Part shown: one piece after another, positions 23,541 through 31,969 of the stretch
Layout of the letters: every line of letters starts with the position of its first letter
Numbering within the stretch: the stretch's first letter is position 1
Virus record (IMG/VR): IMGVR_UViG_3300043449_001145
Location: 1 to 44,832 of that record
Strand: one strand, 5' to 3'
Length of the DNA stretch: 44,832 nucleotides
From: a virus
Program-made: the position numbers and the translations under genes
The notes under the pieces: generated by a model
The model's database searches: none
Seen by the model: only the letters and a program-made list of their open reading frames with translations
What the model was told of the DNA's origin: nothing

Positions 23541-23945
23541 TTACAGGTTGGCTTTGTAAAGCTCAACAAGCTTTTCCGTTTTCGTGCGTCCGTGGTAAGC
23601 GATGCCCGCAGCGTCCAGCGCAGCGCAAAGGGCTTCCCGCGTATCCGGCGCGCCCTTTGGCAAGCCGATGGCGTTAAGCTCAACTTCGCCGCCTTCCGTT
23701 GGCTTTGCGCCACCTTCCGCGACCGATCCGGGAACCAATGCGCCCGCGTCCGTATAACGTGGGCAATTCGCATAATGCGGCGGAACCTTACCGGCGACCC
23801 CCGTATTCGGTTCGATGTTTTCAACCGGGGCGTTTGCATTGCGGAACACGACGCGGCAACCCGTGGCGGCGGCAATGCTGCGCGCGGCTTCCCTGTGGGC
23901 TTGCAAGACGATTCCGACTTGAACGAAGAAAAGAATGAGTTTCAT
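23541..23945 (-). CDS. Small protein with C-terminal HeH/LEM-like domain
   Basis: The protein has 134 residues. It begins with a hydrophobic segment (LILFFVQVGIVLQA), continues with a Pro/Gly/Asn linker that contains two Cys, and ends with a helix-extension-helix domain (about 100-134, TREALCAALDAAGI ... KTEKLVELY). Such HeH/LEM domains occur in phage head-proximal proteins downstream of the capsid gene. The exact role is unknown; DNA or capsid contact is possible. A terminator after the capsid gene lies just upstream, so its expression may be lower than that of the capsid. Confidence 0.7.
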   Translation of the reverse strand: MKLILFFVQVGIVLQAHREAARSIAAATGCRVVFRNANAPVENIEPNTGVAGKVPPHYANCPRYTDAGALVPGSVAEGGAKPTEGGEVELNAIGLPKGAPDTREALCAALDAAGIAYHGRTKTEKLVELYKANL

Positions 23946-23973
23946 GACTTGATAATTTAATTATTCGATTTTG

Positions 23974-24009
23974 AAAAAAGCGGGGCAGCCTTGTTAAAGA
24001 CTGCCCCGC
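23974..24009 (-). terminator. Intrinsic terminator after the major capsid gene
   Basis: On the minus strand GCGGGGCAG (24009-24001) pairs with CTGCCCCGC (23988-23980) around a 12-nt loop, followed directly by six T (23979-23974). It lies 33 nt after the capsid stop. It would make capsid mRNA more abundant than the downstream connector mRNA, or stabilise the capsid transcript's 3' end. Confidence 0.88.
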
Positions 24010-24041
24010 AAGGCAATGTTGATGTTTGCGGGGCTGGTTGT

Positions 24042-25013
24042 TTACTTGCTTTCAACAACGACGCCCGCAACGTCCTTGTCCGAACTGGCGTATTTTTCCC
24101 AATTCGTGCCAGTTCCAAGCGCCGCAGTGGTCGGCGATTTGCCGCCGTCGGTCTTGTTCCAAGCAAAGCCCTTCACGCCAACATTGTAAGACCATTCGGA
24201 TTGGATAGTGCGTTCAATGTTTTCCGTTCCGTTGCTGGTTTCAATGTTCTGCTCAAAGTCGCCGTTATCCATAACGGAAACCGCGCCCGTAACAAGGGCC
24301 AGCGAGTAATACGAATTTTCGCCTTCCGTAATGCCGTCAACGTTCACAAGGTCCGGGGAATCCGTCATAATAATAGGACGCCCCCACGGGTCCGAAAGAA
24401 CGTTAACCGTGCCGAAAGTGAAAAGCTTTTCGGCGTTGGTAAGGTTCGCTTCCCAAAGGTCAAAGACCGGCTTGGAATGCGTCACAATGCACGACAGACG
24501 GCTTGCACGGTCGCCGAACTTGGCTTGCGCGCTATTGAGCGCCAGCCACGAAAGTTTAGCGGCGGTTCCGTCAAGGTAAGTCGCTTCGCCGTTCTGAACA
24601 AGCGCCGCGCGAACTGCCGAAATACCGACGTTCAACATATCCGCCAGCATTTCAACTGCGAGCTGTTGACCATAAACAACGGCTTGTTCCTTCGGGTCTT
24701 TCAGAATCCAGCGCATCCGCGAAGGCGGAATATTGACCGGCGGGGTTCCGGCGGCAACCTTGACGGAAGTATCTTGCAATTGCTCAAGATCAATTGCCGA
24801 AACCGAACCGCTTCCGTAAGCGTTGCGGCGGCGAACAAGGCCTTCCATCCGCTTCCAGAAAGAACTATCCGAATAATCGCCGTCGTTTGGCTTGGCAACA
24901 AGCGCAAGCGCCCCACGGGTCGCCCCGTTGAACAATTCCGTTTGCTGTTGCAAAACTTCGGTCATGGACGCTTTCGCATACTGCGAAAACACTTTCAATG
25001 CATTCAGGGACAT
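24042..25013 (-). CDS. Major capsid protein
   Basis: The protein has 323 residues and follows the scaffold gene. Features of HK97-fold capsids of this group are visible: a helical start, the RRRNAYGSG segment, a long central helix region (QQLAVEMLADMLNVGISAVRAALV), then the HSKPVFDLWEANLTN stretch and VLSDPWGRPIIMTDSPDLV. An A/C-rich leader without Shine-Dalgarno precedes the ATG and a strong terminator follows the stop, both of which fit high expression. Confidence 0.88.
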   Translation of the reverse strand: MSLNALKVFSQYAKASMTEVLQQQTELFNGATRGALALVAKPNDGDYSDSSFWKRMEGLVRRRNAYGSGSVSAIDLEQLQDTSVKVAAGTPPVNIPPSRMRWILKDPKEQAVVYGQQLAVEMLADMLNVGISAVRAALVQNGEATYLDGTAAKLSWLALNSAQAKFGDRASRLSCIVTHSKPVFDLWEANLTNAEKLFTFGTVNVLSDPWGRPIIMTDSPDLVNVDGITEGENSYYSLALVTGAVSVMDNGDFEQNIETSNGTENIERTIQSEWSYNVGVKGFAWNKTDGGKSPTTAALGTGTNWEKYASSDKDVAGVVVESK

Positions 25014-25061
25014 AATTTAATGTTGGTTTGTTTTTTGGAACGAAGCAACAAGCCTAACGCT

Positions 25062-25778
25062 TTAATCTTCTTCCCCGCCAACGACCCCTTTTGCCTCAAG
25101 GCGGGCGATCAAATCGGCGGGTTTGGCGTTTGCTGCGTCAAACTTGTCATCAACAACCGCGCCGGACCCGCCGCCCGCAGTTGGCGCGCCGGACCCGCCG
25201 CCCGCGCCTTTAGTTGCGATAAGTGAACTTTTAAGTTCCCCATCAGTCAAGAATTCTTTTTTCAGGTCTTCGACTGAAAGCGCAGATGCCTTGCCGTCCT
25301 TGGACAGAACGCGAACAATCGGTTGACCTTCCACAATTTCAGCCGTCAAGCGTTCCTTGATGAAGGTTTTCGCAAGCGCCGGGGAAACGAACATTTTTGC
25401 CAAACCTTCAATTTCTTTGTTAACGGCGTCTTGCTTCAAGCGTTCAGTCGCTTCGGCTTCCTTTGCCGCCAAAGCGTCCTTCGCTTCCTTAAGCTGCCGT
25501 TGATAATCTTTTTCAATGGCTGCGAAATCGCCAGTTGAGCGGGCATCTTCAAGCGCCTTCTTGCGCGCGGCTTCGATTTCCTTAGCCTTTTCAGCCTCAA
25601 AGGTGGCAAGCTTGGCTTTGATCCCCGCCGCTTCTTCCTTTTCCTTTTGAAGCGCGGTCTTTAACCCCGTTGCGGATTCTTCGCCGTTGTCGTATTCGTC
25701 CGGGTTGGCCGGGTTGACGTTAAACGACGCTTTCAACGAAGCCGGTAAAGCGTCGTAAGTTTCTTTATTGATTTTCAT
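25062..25778 (-). CDS. Capsid scaffold protein
   Basis: I chose the ATG at 25778 (238 residues); an upstream reading would overlap the previous gene and is less likely. The N-terminus (KINKETYDALPASLKASF) and a long Glu/Lys/Ala coiled coil at about 40-125, followed by a helical region and a Gly/Ala/Pro tail, are typical of phage scaffolds, which guide capsid assembly and are then lost. It lies immediately before the capsid gene. The leader is A/C-rich (ACAAACAAACAGACAACC) with AAGGG about 10 nt before the ATG. Confidence 0.85.
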   Translation of the reverse strand: MKINKETYDALPASLKASFNVNPANPDEYDNGEESATGLKTALQKEKEEAAGIKAKLATFEAEKAKEIEAARKKALEDARSTGDFAAIEKDYQRQLKEAKDALAAKEAEATERLKQDAVNKEIEGLAKMFVSPALAKTFIKERLTAEIVEGQPIVRVLSKDGKASALSVEDLKKEFLTDGELKSSLIATKGAGGGSGAPTAGGGSGAVVDDKFDAANAKPADLIARLEAKGVVGGEED

Positions 25779-25812
25779 TTGGTCCCTTGGTTGTCTGTTT
25801 GTTTGTTGTTTA

Positions 25813-27213
25813 TCAAAGCCCCGCCTTTGCGAATGCGCCGGGTTCAATCTGGCGCATTTCTTCAAGGGTCAAAGCTTCAAAGTCGCGGCCAATATTCAAT
25901 TCCGCAAAGCGTTCAGCAGTCAAGCCCCCATCGCGGAACAACTTGGCGCGCGATGGGCCAAGCGCCGCATCCTGAAAATCCGCAGGTTGGCGCTTGAGCC
26001 AATCAAAATAATTTTCGTCTGCCGGGGCATAACCGGGATTTGGCCCGCCGCTGGCGCGCGTTGCGCCTTCGTCCAAAAAGTCAAATTCAGAACTTAGAAC
26101 TGCAACCGTGGTTGACCGGCAGTTGGGGTGAATCGGCGGCATTGGCCCTTTGCCCGGTTCAAAACGCTTTCCGTCAAGGCTTTTGCATTGCGCGGTTGTT
26201 CGCCGGTCAAGCGTGGAAAGCCATTGATATTGTTTAACCAAGTCAGAATTGCTTTCCCATACTTCCATACGGGCAGCATTCGCAACGTGCTGCGTCGCCG
26301 TTTGAATGACTGTTGCGGCGTGCTGTCGCGATACTTCAAGCACGCCATCGGCATATCCTGCCGCCTTGGTTCCCACAACCTCCCGAACCATTTCCGAAAC
26401 CGTCCGCCCTTGCGCCCATCCGCGCTGAACAATGTTTGCAACGCGCAACGCGTCCCGTTCTGGCCATTCATTGACAAACGGGAAAAGCATTTCCCCGGTG
26501 GCTTGAATTGGATTTTCAACCGCCGCTTGATATGCAAGCTTCGCCGTCGGGGTATTGAAACGAATTGCGGGCATGGCAAGTTCCCCGATCTTAACAACCT
26601 TGGTAACTTGTAAGATTCGGTTTTGCCCGCTCGCGTCGTATTCAATGAAGGTTGCGTTAATCTCCGTCGCCCCGGCGCGTTCGGCTTCGGTCAACCTATG
26701 CCGCCCATCTTGCAAGGTATAGACTGCGCGCCCTGTTTCCGGGTCAATGTCCTTAGTTACGACAATCGGCTTGATCGTGCGGGCAAGGGCGTTTGGGTCT
26801 TTGGCTTCCGCAAACTGCCCGCGCCAATAATCAATTGATTTGTCCCGCATTCCGTCACGTTCGAAGCGCAGCGCCGCCGAACTGATGGCGGGCAATGGGA
26901 ATGGGCTTGCGATGGTCCTAAGGTTGGCAACCTCAAACCGGGCCGAATATTCAGCAAGCCCCGGCATTTGCCGCAAAAAGTCGGTCATTGCGGGCGCGGT
27001 TACTTCGACCATTGCGCCCCGTAACTTGATGAGTGCCTTTTGCAGTTCGCGCCGGTCCAAGTCTTGCAAATTGTCCGCCTCCAATGCCCCTAGGACGGCG
27101 CGCACGCGTTCGCGCAAGCTAGCTTGGACGCCGCGCCAGTTGCGAACGTAACCGGCTTTCAGGCGCTCTAAATAGACCTGTTGGCGGGTCGCTAAATCAA
27201 TCGGCGTTGCCAT
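25813..27213 (-). CDS. MuF-like head protein with inserted ParB-like domain
   Basis: The protein has 466 residues. The C-terminal half holds the SPP1 gp7 / Mu F domain (about 295-375), with QYQWLSTLDRRTTAQCKSLDG and the PPIHPNCRSTT signature, the class of minor head proteins packed inside capsids. Residues about 145-195 insert a separate segment, IKPIVVTKDID ... LQDGRHRLTEAERAGATEI. Its DGRHRL motif is typical of the ParB/sulfiredoxin fold. It lies between portal and scaffold genes as usual. The insertion may be a DNA-binding or enzymatic module carried with the head. Confidence 0.87.
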   Translation of the reverse strand: MATPIDLATRQQVYLERLKAGYVRNWRGVQASLRERVRAVLGALEADNLQDLDRRELQKALIKLRGAMVEVTAPAMTDFLRQMPGLAEYSARFEVANLRTIASPFPLPAISSAALRFERDGMRDKSIDYWRGQFAEAKDPNALARTIKPIVVTKDIDPETGRAVYTLQDGRHRLTEAERAGATEINATFIEYDASGQNRILQVTKVVKIGELAMPAIRFNTPTAKLAYQAAVENPIQATGEMLFPFVNEWPERDALRVANIVQRGWAQGRTVSEMVREVVGTKAAGYADGVLEVSRQHAATVIQTATQHVANAARMEVWESNSDLVKQYQWLSTLDRRTTAQCKSLDGKRFEPGKGPMPPIHPNCRSTTVAVLSSEFDFLDEGATRASGGPNPGYAPADENYFDWLKRQPADFQDAALGPSRAKLFRDGGLTAERFAELNIGRDFEALTLEEMRQIEPGAFAKAGL

Positions 27214-27216
27214 CGG

Positions 27217-28701
27217 TTAAACGGTTGGCGCGGGTTGCTGTTGTTTTTGTTGCTGCAAACGCATTTGTTGATCCGTTTGCGCCTTCAATTCAGCTTGCGC
27301 CTTTGCGAAGTCGTCTTGCGCCTGTTGGTCTAGTTGGTCCTTGGCGTCTTCGTCGTCAAGGTATGCCCAACCGCCGGTTTTGAGTTTGTCGCGCGCTTCC
27401 TCAAACGTGATTAGATTGGCTTGATACAACGACAAAACCCCTTGCGCTTCTTCCGGCGTCATTCGGGCAATGGCAAAATCTGTGTTAAGCTCAAACAGAA
27501 TTTCTTTGTCCGGGTCGGCAACTTCGATGTTTGCAAAGTCGGCAGCCGCCCGGAACGCAAACGCATAGGCGGCGGAAACGTTCTTACAACAACTTGCCAA
27601 AATCGAACTTTCCGAAGCTTCGCTAATGCCCGCTTCCGTGGCGGTTTGCTGAACCTGCCGTTTTTCCACAAGCTTTGCTCCAAGCGCCATCATCAACGCT
27701 TCCTTTTGTTCCATTGCCGCCTTGGGTTCCGGGTTCGGCGCAATTTGCAGCAAGCCCGCGCTTCCGCCTTCCGGCAGCGGAATACACGCGCGAGAACCTA
27801 GCATGATTTGCCCTTTCATCTGGCGTTCAATCCAAGCGTCAGAAAGGCCCGTGATATAGGGCGTAGGCTGCCCAAGCATAAACGTTAATTCTTCATAATC
27901 AGCAGAATTCCGATAATGGGCCAAGTTCAGATTGGCAATATCCAACAAAAGGGGTTTCTCAACGTCGGGCGAATTGGATTCCGCGCCGATGAAAACGCCG
28001 GGAATATAATTGAACGGTTCGCCCTTTCCATTTTGCGGCGTGATTCGCTCTAATGGCGCGGCGTCCTTGCGGTAAATTTCTTGAACGTAAACCCCGCCAA
28101 CAAGCTTTAGAACGCGATATTGCGTTTCAAGCTTCGCTTCAAAACCATCATCCGAAGAAACAACCCGTTCCCGGATAACAACAAGGGCAAGCTTTGTCTT
28201 CGCCCCTTCCGATTCAACGCGCCAATTAATAACGTCTTCCGGGCCGCAAAGGATGAGCTTTGGCCGGATGTTTTGCGCTTCCATTTCCGCAATCGAAACC
28301 GCGCCATTCGTGCGCGGATAATCCACCCAAAGGAAAGCGCGGGAAAACCCTGTCACGAAGCCAAGCGCCTTCTTGCTTTGCTGGATGGCTGACACGCCCC
28401 CGCCGTCAACGTCGTTAAGCCAAGGTTGCATTGCGTCCGGTATCGTTGCGACTGGATCAATCGCAAAGCATTGGCCAACTAAGTTCCCTTGCGTCCTAGC
28501 GGTTGCGCCGTGGAAAATGGCCCGTTGCAAATATGCCTCATAGCGAGCCGAATTTTCCGCGCTTGCGTCCGATTTGTTCGGCTTGGGCAAGTATTCCGTG
28601 CGCTTCTTCTTGATCGCGCGTTGCCCCGCCAAACAATCCGCAATCAGTTGATAATCTTTTTCAACTGCCGCAAAGTCCGGGTGTTTGCTTTCTACTGGCA
28701 T
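27217..28701 (-). CDS. Portal protein (DUF4055 type)
   Basis: The protein has 494 residues. The order of ARYEAYLQRAIFHGATART, DGGGVSAIQQSKKAL, AFLWVDYPRT, EDVINWRVE and the TATEAGISEASESS segment fits the DUF4055 family of siphovirus portals. The C-terminus is a Gln-rich coiled coil (LQQQKQQQP). It forms the DNA gateway and follows the large terminase gene by 1 nt. Confidence 0.9.
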   Translation of the reverse strand: MPVESKHPDFAAVEKDYQLIADCLAGQRAIKKKRTEYLPKPNKSDASAENSARYEAYLQRAIFHGATARTQGNLVGQCFAIDPVATIPDAMQPWLNDVDGGGVSAIQQSKKALGFVTGFSRAFLWVDYPRTNGAVSIAEMEAQNIRPKLILCGPEDVINWRVESEGAKTKLALVVIRERVVSSDDGFEAKLETQYRVLKLVGGVYVQEIYRKDAAPLERITPQNGKGEPFNYIPGVFIGAESNSPDVEKPLLLDIANLNLAHYRNSADYEELTFMLGQPTPYITGLSDAWIERQMKGQIMLGSRACIPLPEGGSAGLLQIAPNPEPKAAMEQKEALMMALGAKLVEKRQVQQTATEAGISEASESSILASCCKNVSAAYAFAFRAAADFANIEVADPDKEILFELNTDFAIARMTPEEAQGVLSLYQANLITFEEARDKLKTGGWAYLDDEDAKDQLDQQAQDDFAKAQAELKAQTDQQMRLQQQKQQQPAPTV

Positions 28702-28702
28702 A

Positions 28703-30253
28703 TTAACTTGAATATTTAGTTTTAATCGAACGGGACAGTTTGCGCGAATTGTCTAGAACCCGGTAACGCAATTCGTCTTGTAAGTGGTCTTCCGTGTCAG
28801 TGTCAACGTCGTCGGGGTTATCTTCATCGCGGGGCGTATCGGGCAGGAACTTCCTCGCATACTTACAAGACTTTGTAAAATACAATCCCGGACCTTCCCC
28901 GGTTAAGGAATTTTGCAGCAAGTCACGAATAAGTTGCCAACCGTTTTTGCGACTTCCTGCGGATTTATCCGCCGGAATCCATCCAATCCCTTCTTCCGCC
29001 ATCTTGCTTCCGATTGTGGCAACATCCTTTTCGCGGGTTTGGAAAATCTGCCCGTCCGCCGGTCCATCCGCAGGGATAACGGAAATAACCTTGTTCTTTA
29101 TTAATTCCATTTCCCTTTCCATGATGCCAGCCGCGATTTCCGGCCCGGACATTCTCAAACCGTCATTGATGCCGCCGCTTGTCCCATACCATTCAGCAAA
29201 GCGGATGATCGAACCCTTGCGCGGGGTAAATTTTTGGCCATTGTTAAGAATAACCGTTTCACCATTGGCGACAGCATACCAGCCAACGCTGAACGGGTGC
29301 GAGCTTCCCCAGTCAAACGCCCGGTCAACATACCAGCCCGCAGGAATTCGGAAATCATCAATAACGTGAATCGCTTCTTTCCAAAGATCGTTAAACATTC
29401 CCCCGGCGCGAATGTTCCAATCGCCAAGCAACCAAGCCTTGCGACGTTCGGGGTCCGTTTCGTTTTCAAGGGTCGCGATATATTCCGGCGCAAGATAGAT
29501 GTTTTCTTTATATGTCCCGAAAAGCCGCACCTTCGAACGCGTGACGTTTTCGCGCTGTTTCGTGCGCGGGTTGAAAATGTTCGTTGTTGTTTTAACAATT
29601 TCGCCCGGTTCGCCCACGTCAACAAATTCATCCTTAACCCATGAATGGCCCGGACCCCACGGGTTAGTTGTTGAGAAGATTTGCAAGGGCAATTCCGGCA
29701 GCGGCTTTCCGTCCGGGGTCCGATAAGTGCCGTCGGCATTTTTTGGCGTATGCAGTTCGGGCAAAAAGCCGGAACGGTTGCAAGACTTCATCAAATCGTA
29801 AATCTTGCGATTCGGATACTTTGTTAATTCATTCCAGCCAATCCACGGGAATTCTTGCCCGTGAAATTTCATATAATCCGATTCCCGTTTAATCTGCCGG
29901 AAAAACAAAACCTCACCGGTTGGCCAGCGCCAAAAATAATCACCCTTTGACCGTTTGAATTCTGCGCCGTCGGCAAACGCGTAAAAATGCTTTTCCGATT
30001 TGGCAATAATATCATCAAGATTCTTATACTCGCGATCAAATATAATTCCGCGAAGAAACTTGCCGTAACCCATGCCCACAAGGGAACGGAAACGCATCAA
30101 CTGCGCGTCGGTCTTGCCGGGGCCGCGCGAACCATCATAAAGAATTTCATTGCAAGGACACGTTACGGCAAGGGATTGGCTGCCGGGAATGGCCCGCCAA
30201 GTAATTTCCACTTCTTCGCCGTCTAACACGGTCCTGTCATCCGCCGCAATCAT
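28703..30253 (-). CDS. terL: Terminase large subunit
   Basis: The protein has 516 residues. The ATPase domain has a Walker A GSRGPGKT (41-48). The usual Walker B position reads PWIGWNELTKYP (about 136-147), with Asn where the common form has Asp. The coupling segment is STTNPWGPGHSWV. The nuclease domain shows FDWGSSHPFSVGWY, ADGPADGQIF and EDHLQDELRYRV, the expected acidic residues. It cuts and pumps DNA into the capsid. It overlaps the small gene upstream by four bases. The Asn in Walker B is worth checking against relatives. Confidence 0.93.
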   Translation of the reverse strand: MIAADDRTVLDGEEVEITWRAIPGSQSLAVTCPCNEILYDGSRGPGKTDAQLMRFRSLVGMGYGKFLRGIIFDREYKNLDDIIAKSEKHFYAFADGAEFKRSKGDYFWRWPTGEVLFFRQIKRESDYMKFHGQEFPWIGWNELTKYPNRKIYDLMKSCNRSGFLPELHTPKNADGTYRTPDGKPLPELPLQIFSTTNPWGPGHSWVKDEFVDVGEPGEIVKTTTNIFNPRTKQRENVTRSKVRLFGTYKENIYLAPEYIATLENETDPERRKAWLLGDWNIRAGGMFNDLWKEAIHVIDDFRIPAGWYVDRAFDWGSSHPFSVGWYAVANGETVILNNGQKFTPRKGSIIRFAEWYGTSGGINDGLRMSGPEIAAGIMEREMELIKNKVISVIPADGPADGQIFQTREKDVATIGSKMAEEGIGWIPADKSAGSRKNGWQLIRDLLQNSLTGEGPGLYFTKSCKYARKFLPDTPRDEDNPDDVDTDTEDHLQDELRYRVLDNSRKLSRSIKTKYSS

Positions 30254-30471
30254 CCGCGCAAATCCTTTTCAACATCATCAAGCAAGATATTTGCGGCCCT
30301 GCGGAACCAGTCAACCCCTTCAAGCTGCGTAATATTAACCGAACGATAAACAAGCGGGGAGCGATCAAAGGCACAAATCAGAAGATGGGGAGTGTCGCTT
30401 TTTTGCAGTAATTCGGAAGCCTCATGAAAAAAATCCCGCGTTCCGACTTGCGGCGGCCCTTCGTCGCTCAT
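30250..30471 (-). CDS. Small protein between terminase subunits, 73 aa
   Basis: A small acidic protein (73 residues), partly amphipathic (HEASELLQKS, HLLICAFDRS, WFRRAANILLDDVEKDL). It overlaps both the small and the large terminase genes by four bases (ATGA), so all three are translationally coupled. The family is not recognised. A packaging accessory role is possible from position only. Confidence 0.7.
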   Translation of the reverse strand: MSDEGPPQVGTRDFFHEASELLQKSDTPHLLICAFDRSPLVYRSVNITQLEGVDWFRRAANILLDDVEKDLRG

Positions 30472-31145
30472 ACGTCAAGCACGGTTGATGTTTTAAGCGC
30501 ACGTTGCGAGGCTATCGCTTGCGCTTCCCAATTGACGATTGGTTCAGCGACGAACATAATTCGCCGGACCTGCGGTTGATCTTCCTTTGGCTTGGGCGTT
30601 AGCATTCCAAACATCTGCGCCAATTTGGACAGCGCCGCAATCCGCGTTGAACTGTTGGACATGGCGCAGCCGCTAACGACGGAATCGGGCCGGTTGGCTT
30701 CCTCCCAAAATTTCGCGGCAATCTGCCCTTGATTAACAACCGATTCAAGGTTGGCGGCTTTCTGGATTTCCAGCAAATAAAGTTGGGTGAATGCGTTGCC
30801 TAGCTCAAGGCGGGCGGTATCGGGCGCAGTAATTTCAGGGTATCCCATCCGCAGCGCCGCCCGATAAGGGTTATAGTCCTTAACGTATTCATGCACGAAA
30901 GCCTTGTGCCTTGCCACTTCGTCAAAGGGCAGGTTGAACTTGATTGCGAATTCCTCGCTTGTGATGGCGGGATTTTCGGCGCGTGCGGCCACAAGCAAAG
31001 CCGCTTGCGGGCCGGGCGCTTTCGCCTGTCCTCGCTTGCTTCGTTTTCGTTTTTCCTTCGTTGGGGACGATTTCGGCGCAGCCTTCGCAGGCTTGGCCGC
31101 AGGTTTGCCCCGCTTTGCCGCAGCGGTTGCCATAGGCGCACGCAT
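30468..31145 (-). CDS. Terminase small subunit
   Basis: The protein has 225 residues from the ATG at 31145; a second ATG at 31133 is equally possible. The first ~45 residues are a Lys/Ala/Pro-rich basic tail. A helix-turn-helix-rich domain follows, with HEYVKDYNPYRAALRMGYPEIT and RLELGNAFTQLYLLEIQK, the pattern of small terminase DNA-binding domains. It recognises the packaging site. The basic tail resembles the histone-like protein's tail and may add non-specific DNA binding. A terminator lies upstream at 31188-31217. Confidence 0.83.
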   Translation of the reverse strand: MRAPMATAAAKRGKPAAKPAKAAPKSSPTKEKRKRSKRGQAKAPGPQAALLVAARAENPAITSEEFAIKFNLPFDEVARHKAFVHEYVKDYNPYRAALRMGYPEITAPDTARLELGNAFTQLYLLEIQKAANLESVVNQGQIAAKFWEEANRPDSVVSGCAMSNSSTRIAALSKLAQMFGMLTPKPKEDQPQVRRIMFVAEPIVNWEAQAIASQRALKTSTVLDV

Positions 31146-31187
31146 ACCAGCAACGGCGCAAGGCGGGCAAGGTTTATTTCGGAACGC

Positions 31188-31217
31188 AAAAAAGCCCGCA
31201 GGCGCTAACCTGCGGGC
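31188..31217 (-). terminator. Intrinsic terminator upstream of the structural operon
   Basis: On the minus strand GCCCGCAGG (31217-31209) pairs with CCTGCGGGC (31202-31194) around a 6-nt loop, followed by six T (31193-31188). It separates the small accessory genes from the terminase operon, so the structural genes probably have their own promoter in 31146-31187. I see no clear promoter boxes there. Confidence 0.9.
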
Positions 31218-31246
31218 GTTCTAGCGCAACCTCGCGCAAATGCGGG

Positions 31247-31489
31247 CTATCCTAGCAAGCTTTGCAATTCTTCGTTTGGCACGGCTTTATCGTTCCGGCG
31301 GGCGCTGACTTTGTATTTGTGACCGCCGCCTTGAAGGCTGCGCCCAAAGCCCGTAACCGTGAAAACGATTTCCCCGAAATAATAAACATCGGGCGCGCCT
31401 TTGTGAACGTAGGTATGCCCGAAACGGCGGGTATGGATGGCTTGCCCGGCGAAATAAGCTAGGTTGAATTCTGGCGTTTGGCGTTTCAT
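31247..31489 (-). CDS. Hypothetical protein, 80 aa
   Basis: This 80-residue protein is beta-rich and basic, with many Tyr/Phe/His residues (HTYVHKGAPDVYYFGEIVF). No family is recognised. The ATG follows a perfect GC hairpin (31508-31532) in a CTTCTAAAACATG context without Shine-Dalgarno, and an intrinsic terminator follows the stop. The gene could be an exchangeable accessory gene. Confidence 0.65.
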   Translation of the reverse strand: MKRQTPEFNLAYFAGQAIHTRRFGHTYVHKGAPDVYYFGEIVFTVTGFGRSLQGGGHKYKVSARRNDKAVPNEELQSLLG

Positions 31490-31507
31490 GTTTTAGAAGG
31501 ATTGGAA

Positions 31508-31532
31508 GGGCCGGGGGATCGGACCCCGGCCC
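31508..31532 (-). terminator. Perfect 9-bp GC hairpin with TCCGATC loop
   Basis: GGGCCGGGG and CCCCGGCCC form the arms. On the coding (minus) strand the loop is TCCGATC, similar to that of the hairpins at 5754 and 33447. It begins 8 nt after the stop of the 31541-31891 gene and ends 18 nt before the next ATG. No T-run follows, so it may be a transcript-end or processing structure rather than a standard terminator. Confidence 0.58.
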
Positions 31533-31540
31533 GAAGATGT

Positions 31541-31891
31541 TTACTTTGCGAATTTGGCAGCGTAGCGGGCGCGAGTGGATTCGATGCGCTTTGCAATAGC
31601 GGCTTCCATTTCTTCAACCGTCTTGAAGTAGGAAGAAGGCTGACTTGCGCCAAATTCAAAACCGTTGCGCGTTGCCTTCATACAAACATCAAAATATTCG
31701 CCCACGCTGTCAAAGCCAAGGCAAGGGCATTTCGCATCTTCCGGCGCTTCGACAACAAGAACGGGGCGAATCCTGATTGAAAGGCCAAGCTTGCGGCCCT
31801 TCTCGTCAACCAAGTTGAAATCCGCATCGCGTCGGATGCTTTCGCCGTTGATCTTAACTTGCGTTCTAAGTTCGTTCGAGTTGTTTTTCAT
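31541..31891 (-). CDS. Hypothetical protein, 116 aa
   Basis: The protein has 116 residues. The N-terminal half is strand-rich (ADFNLVDEKGRKLGLSIRIRPVLVVE), and the C-terminal part ends with a helix of Glu/Ala/Arg (VEEMEAAIAKRIESTRARYAAKF). It has Cys in KCPCLGF. No family is recognised. It is preceded by a good copy of the conserved start module and followed by a GC hairpin, forming a one-gene cassette. Confidence 0.7.
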   Translation of the reverse strand: MKNNSNELRTQVKINGESIRRDADFNLVDEKGRKLGLSIRIRPVLVVEAPEDAKCPCLGFDSVGEYFDVCMKATRNGFEFGASQPSSYFKTVEEMEAAIAKRIESTRARYAAKFAK

Positions 31892-31944
31892 AACGACGCG
31901 AAATTGACAGAAAACCGGGGGAACGTCAACGCCATTTTTAACAA
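31889..31944 (-). promoter_or_regulatory. Conserved start module, copy D (promoter/operator candidate)
   Basis: TTGTTAAA (31944-31937) is followed after 7 nt by TTGAC (31929-31925), 12 nt, TTCTG (31912-31908), 16 nt and the ATG (31891-31889). It is preceded by GAAGA as in copy 2. With TTGAC as a -35 box, transcription would begin only a few bases before the ATG, but a -10 box is not evident. Confidence 0.62.
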
Positions 31945-31969
31945 TCTTCGAAAATAATTTTCGGGGCGC

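Noticed and set aside
23991-25226. Long open frame (about 400 codons) on the plus strand opposite the major capsid gene
   Set aside because: It is antisense to the clear capsid gene, has a composition unlike any phage protein here, and runs through the terminator hairpin. It results from codon bias of the real gene.
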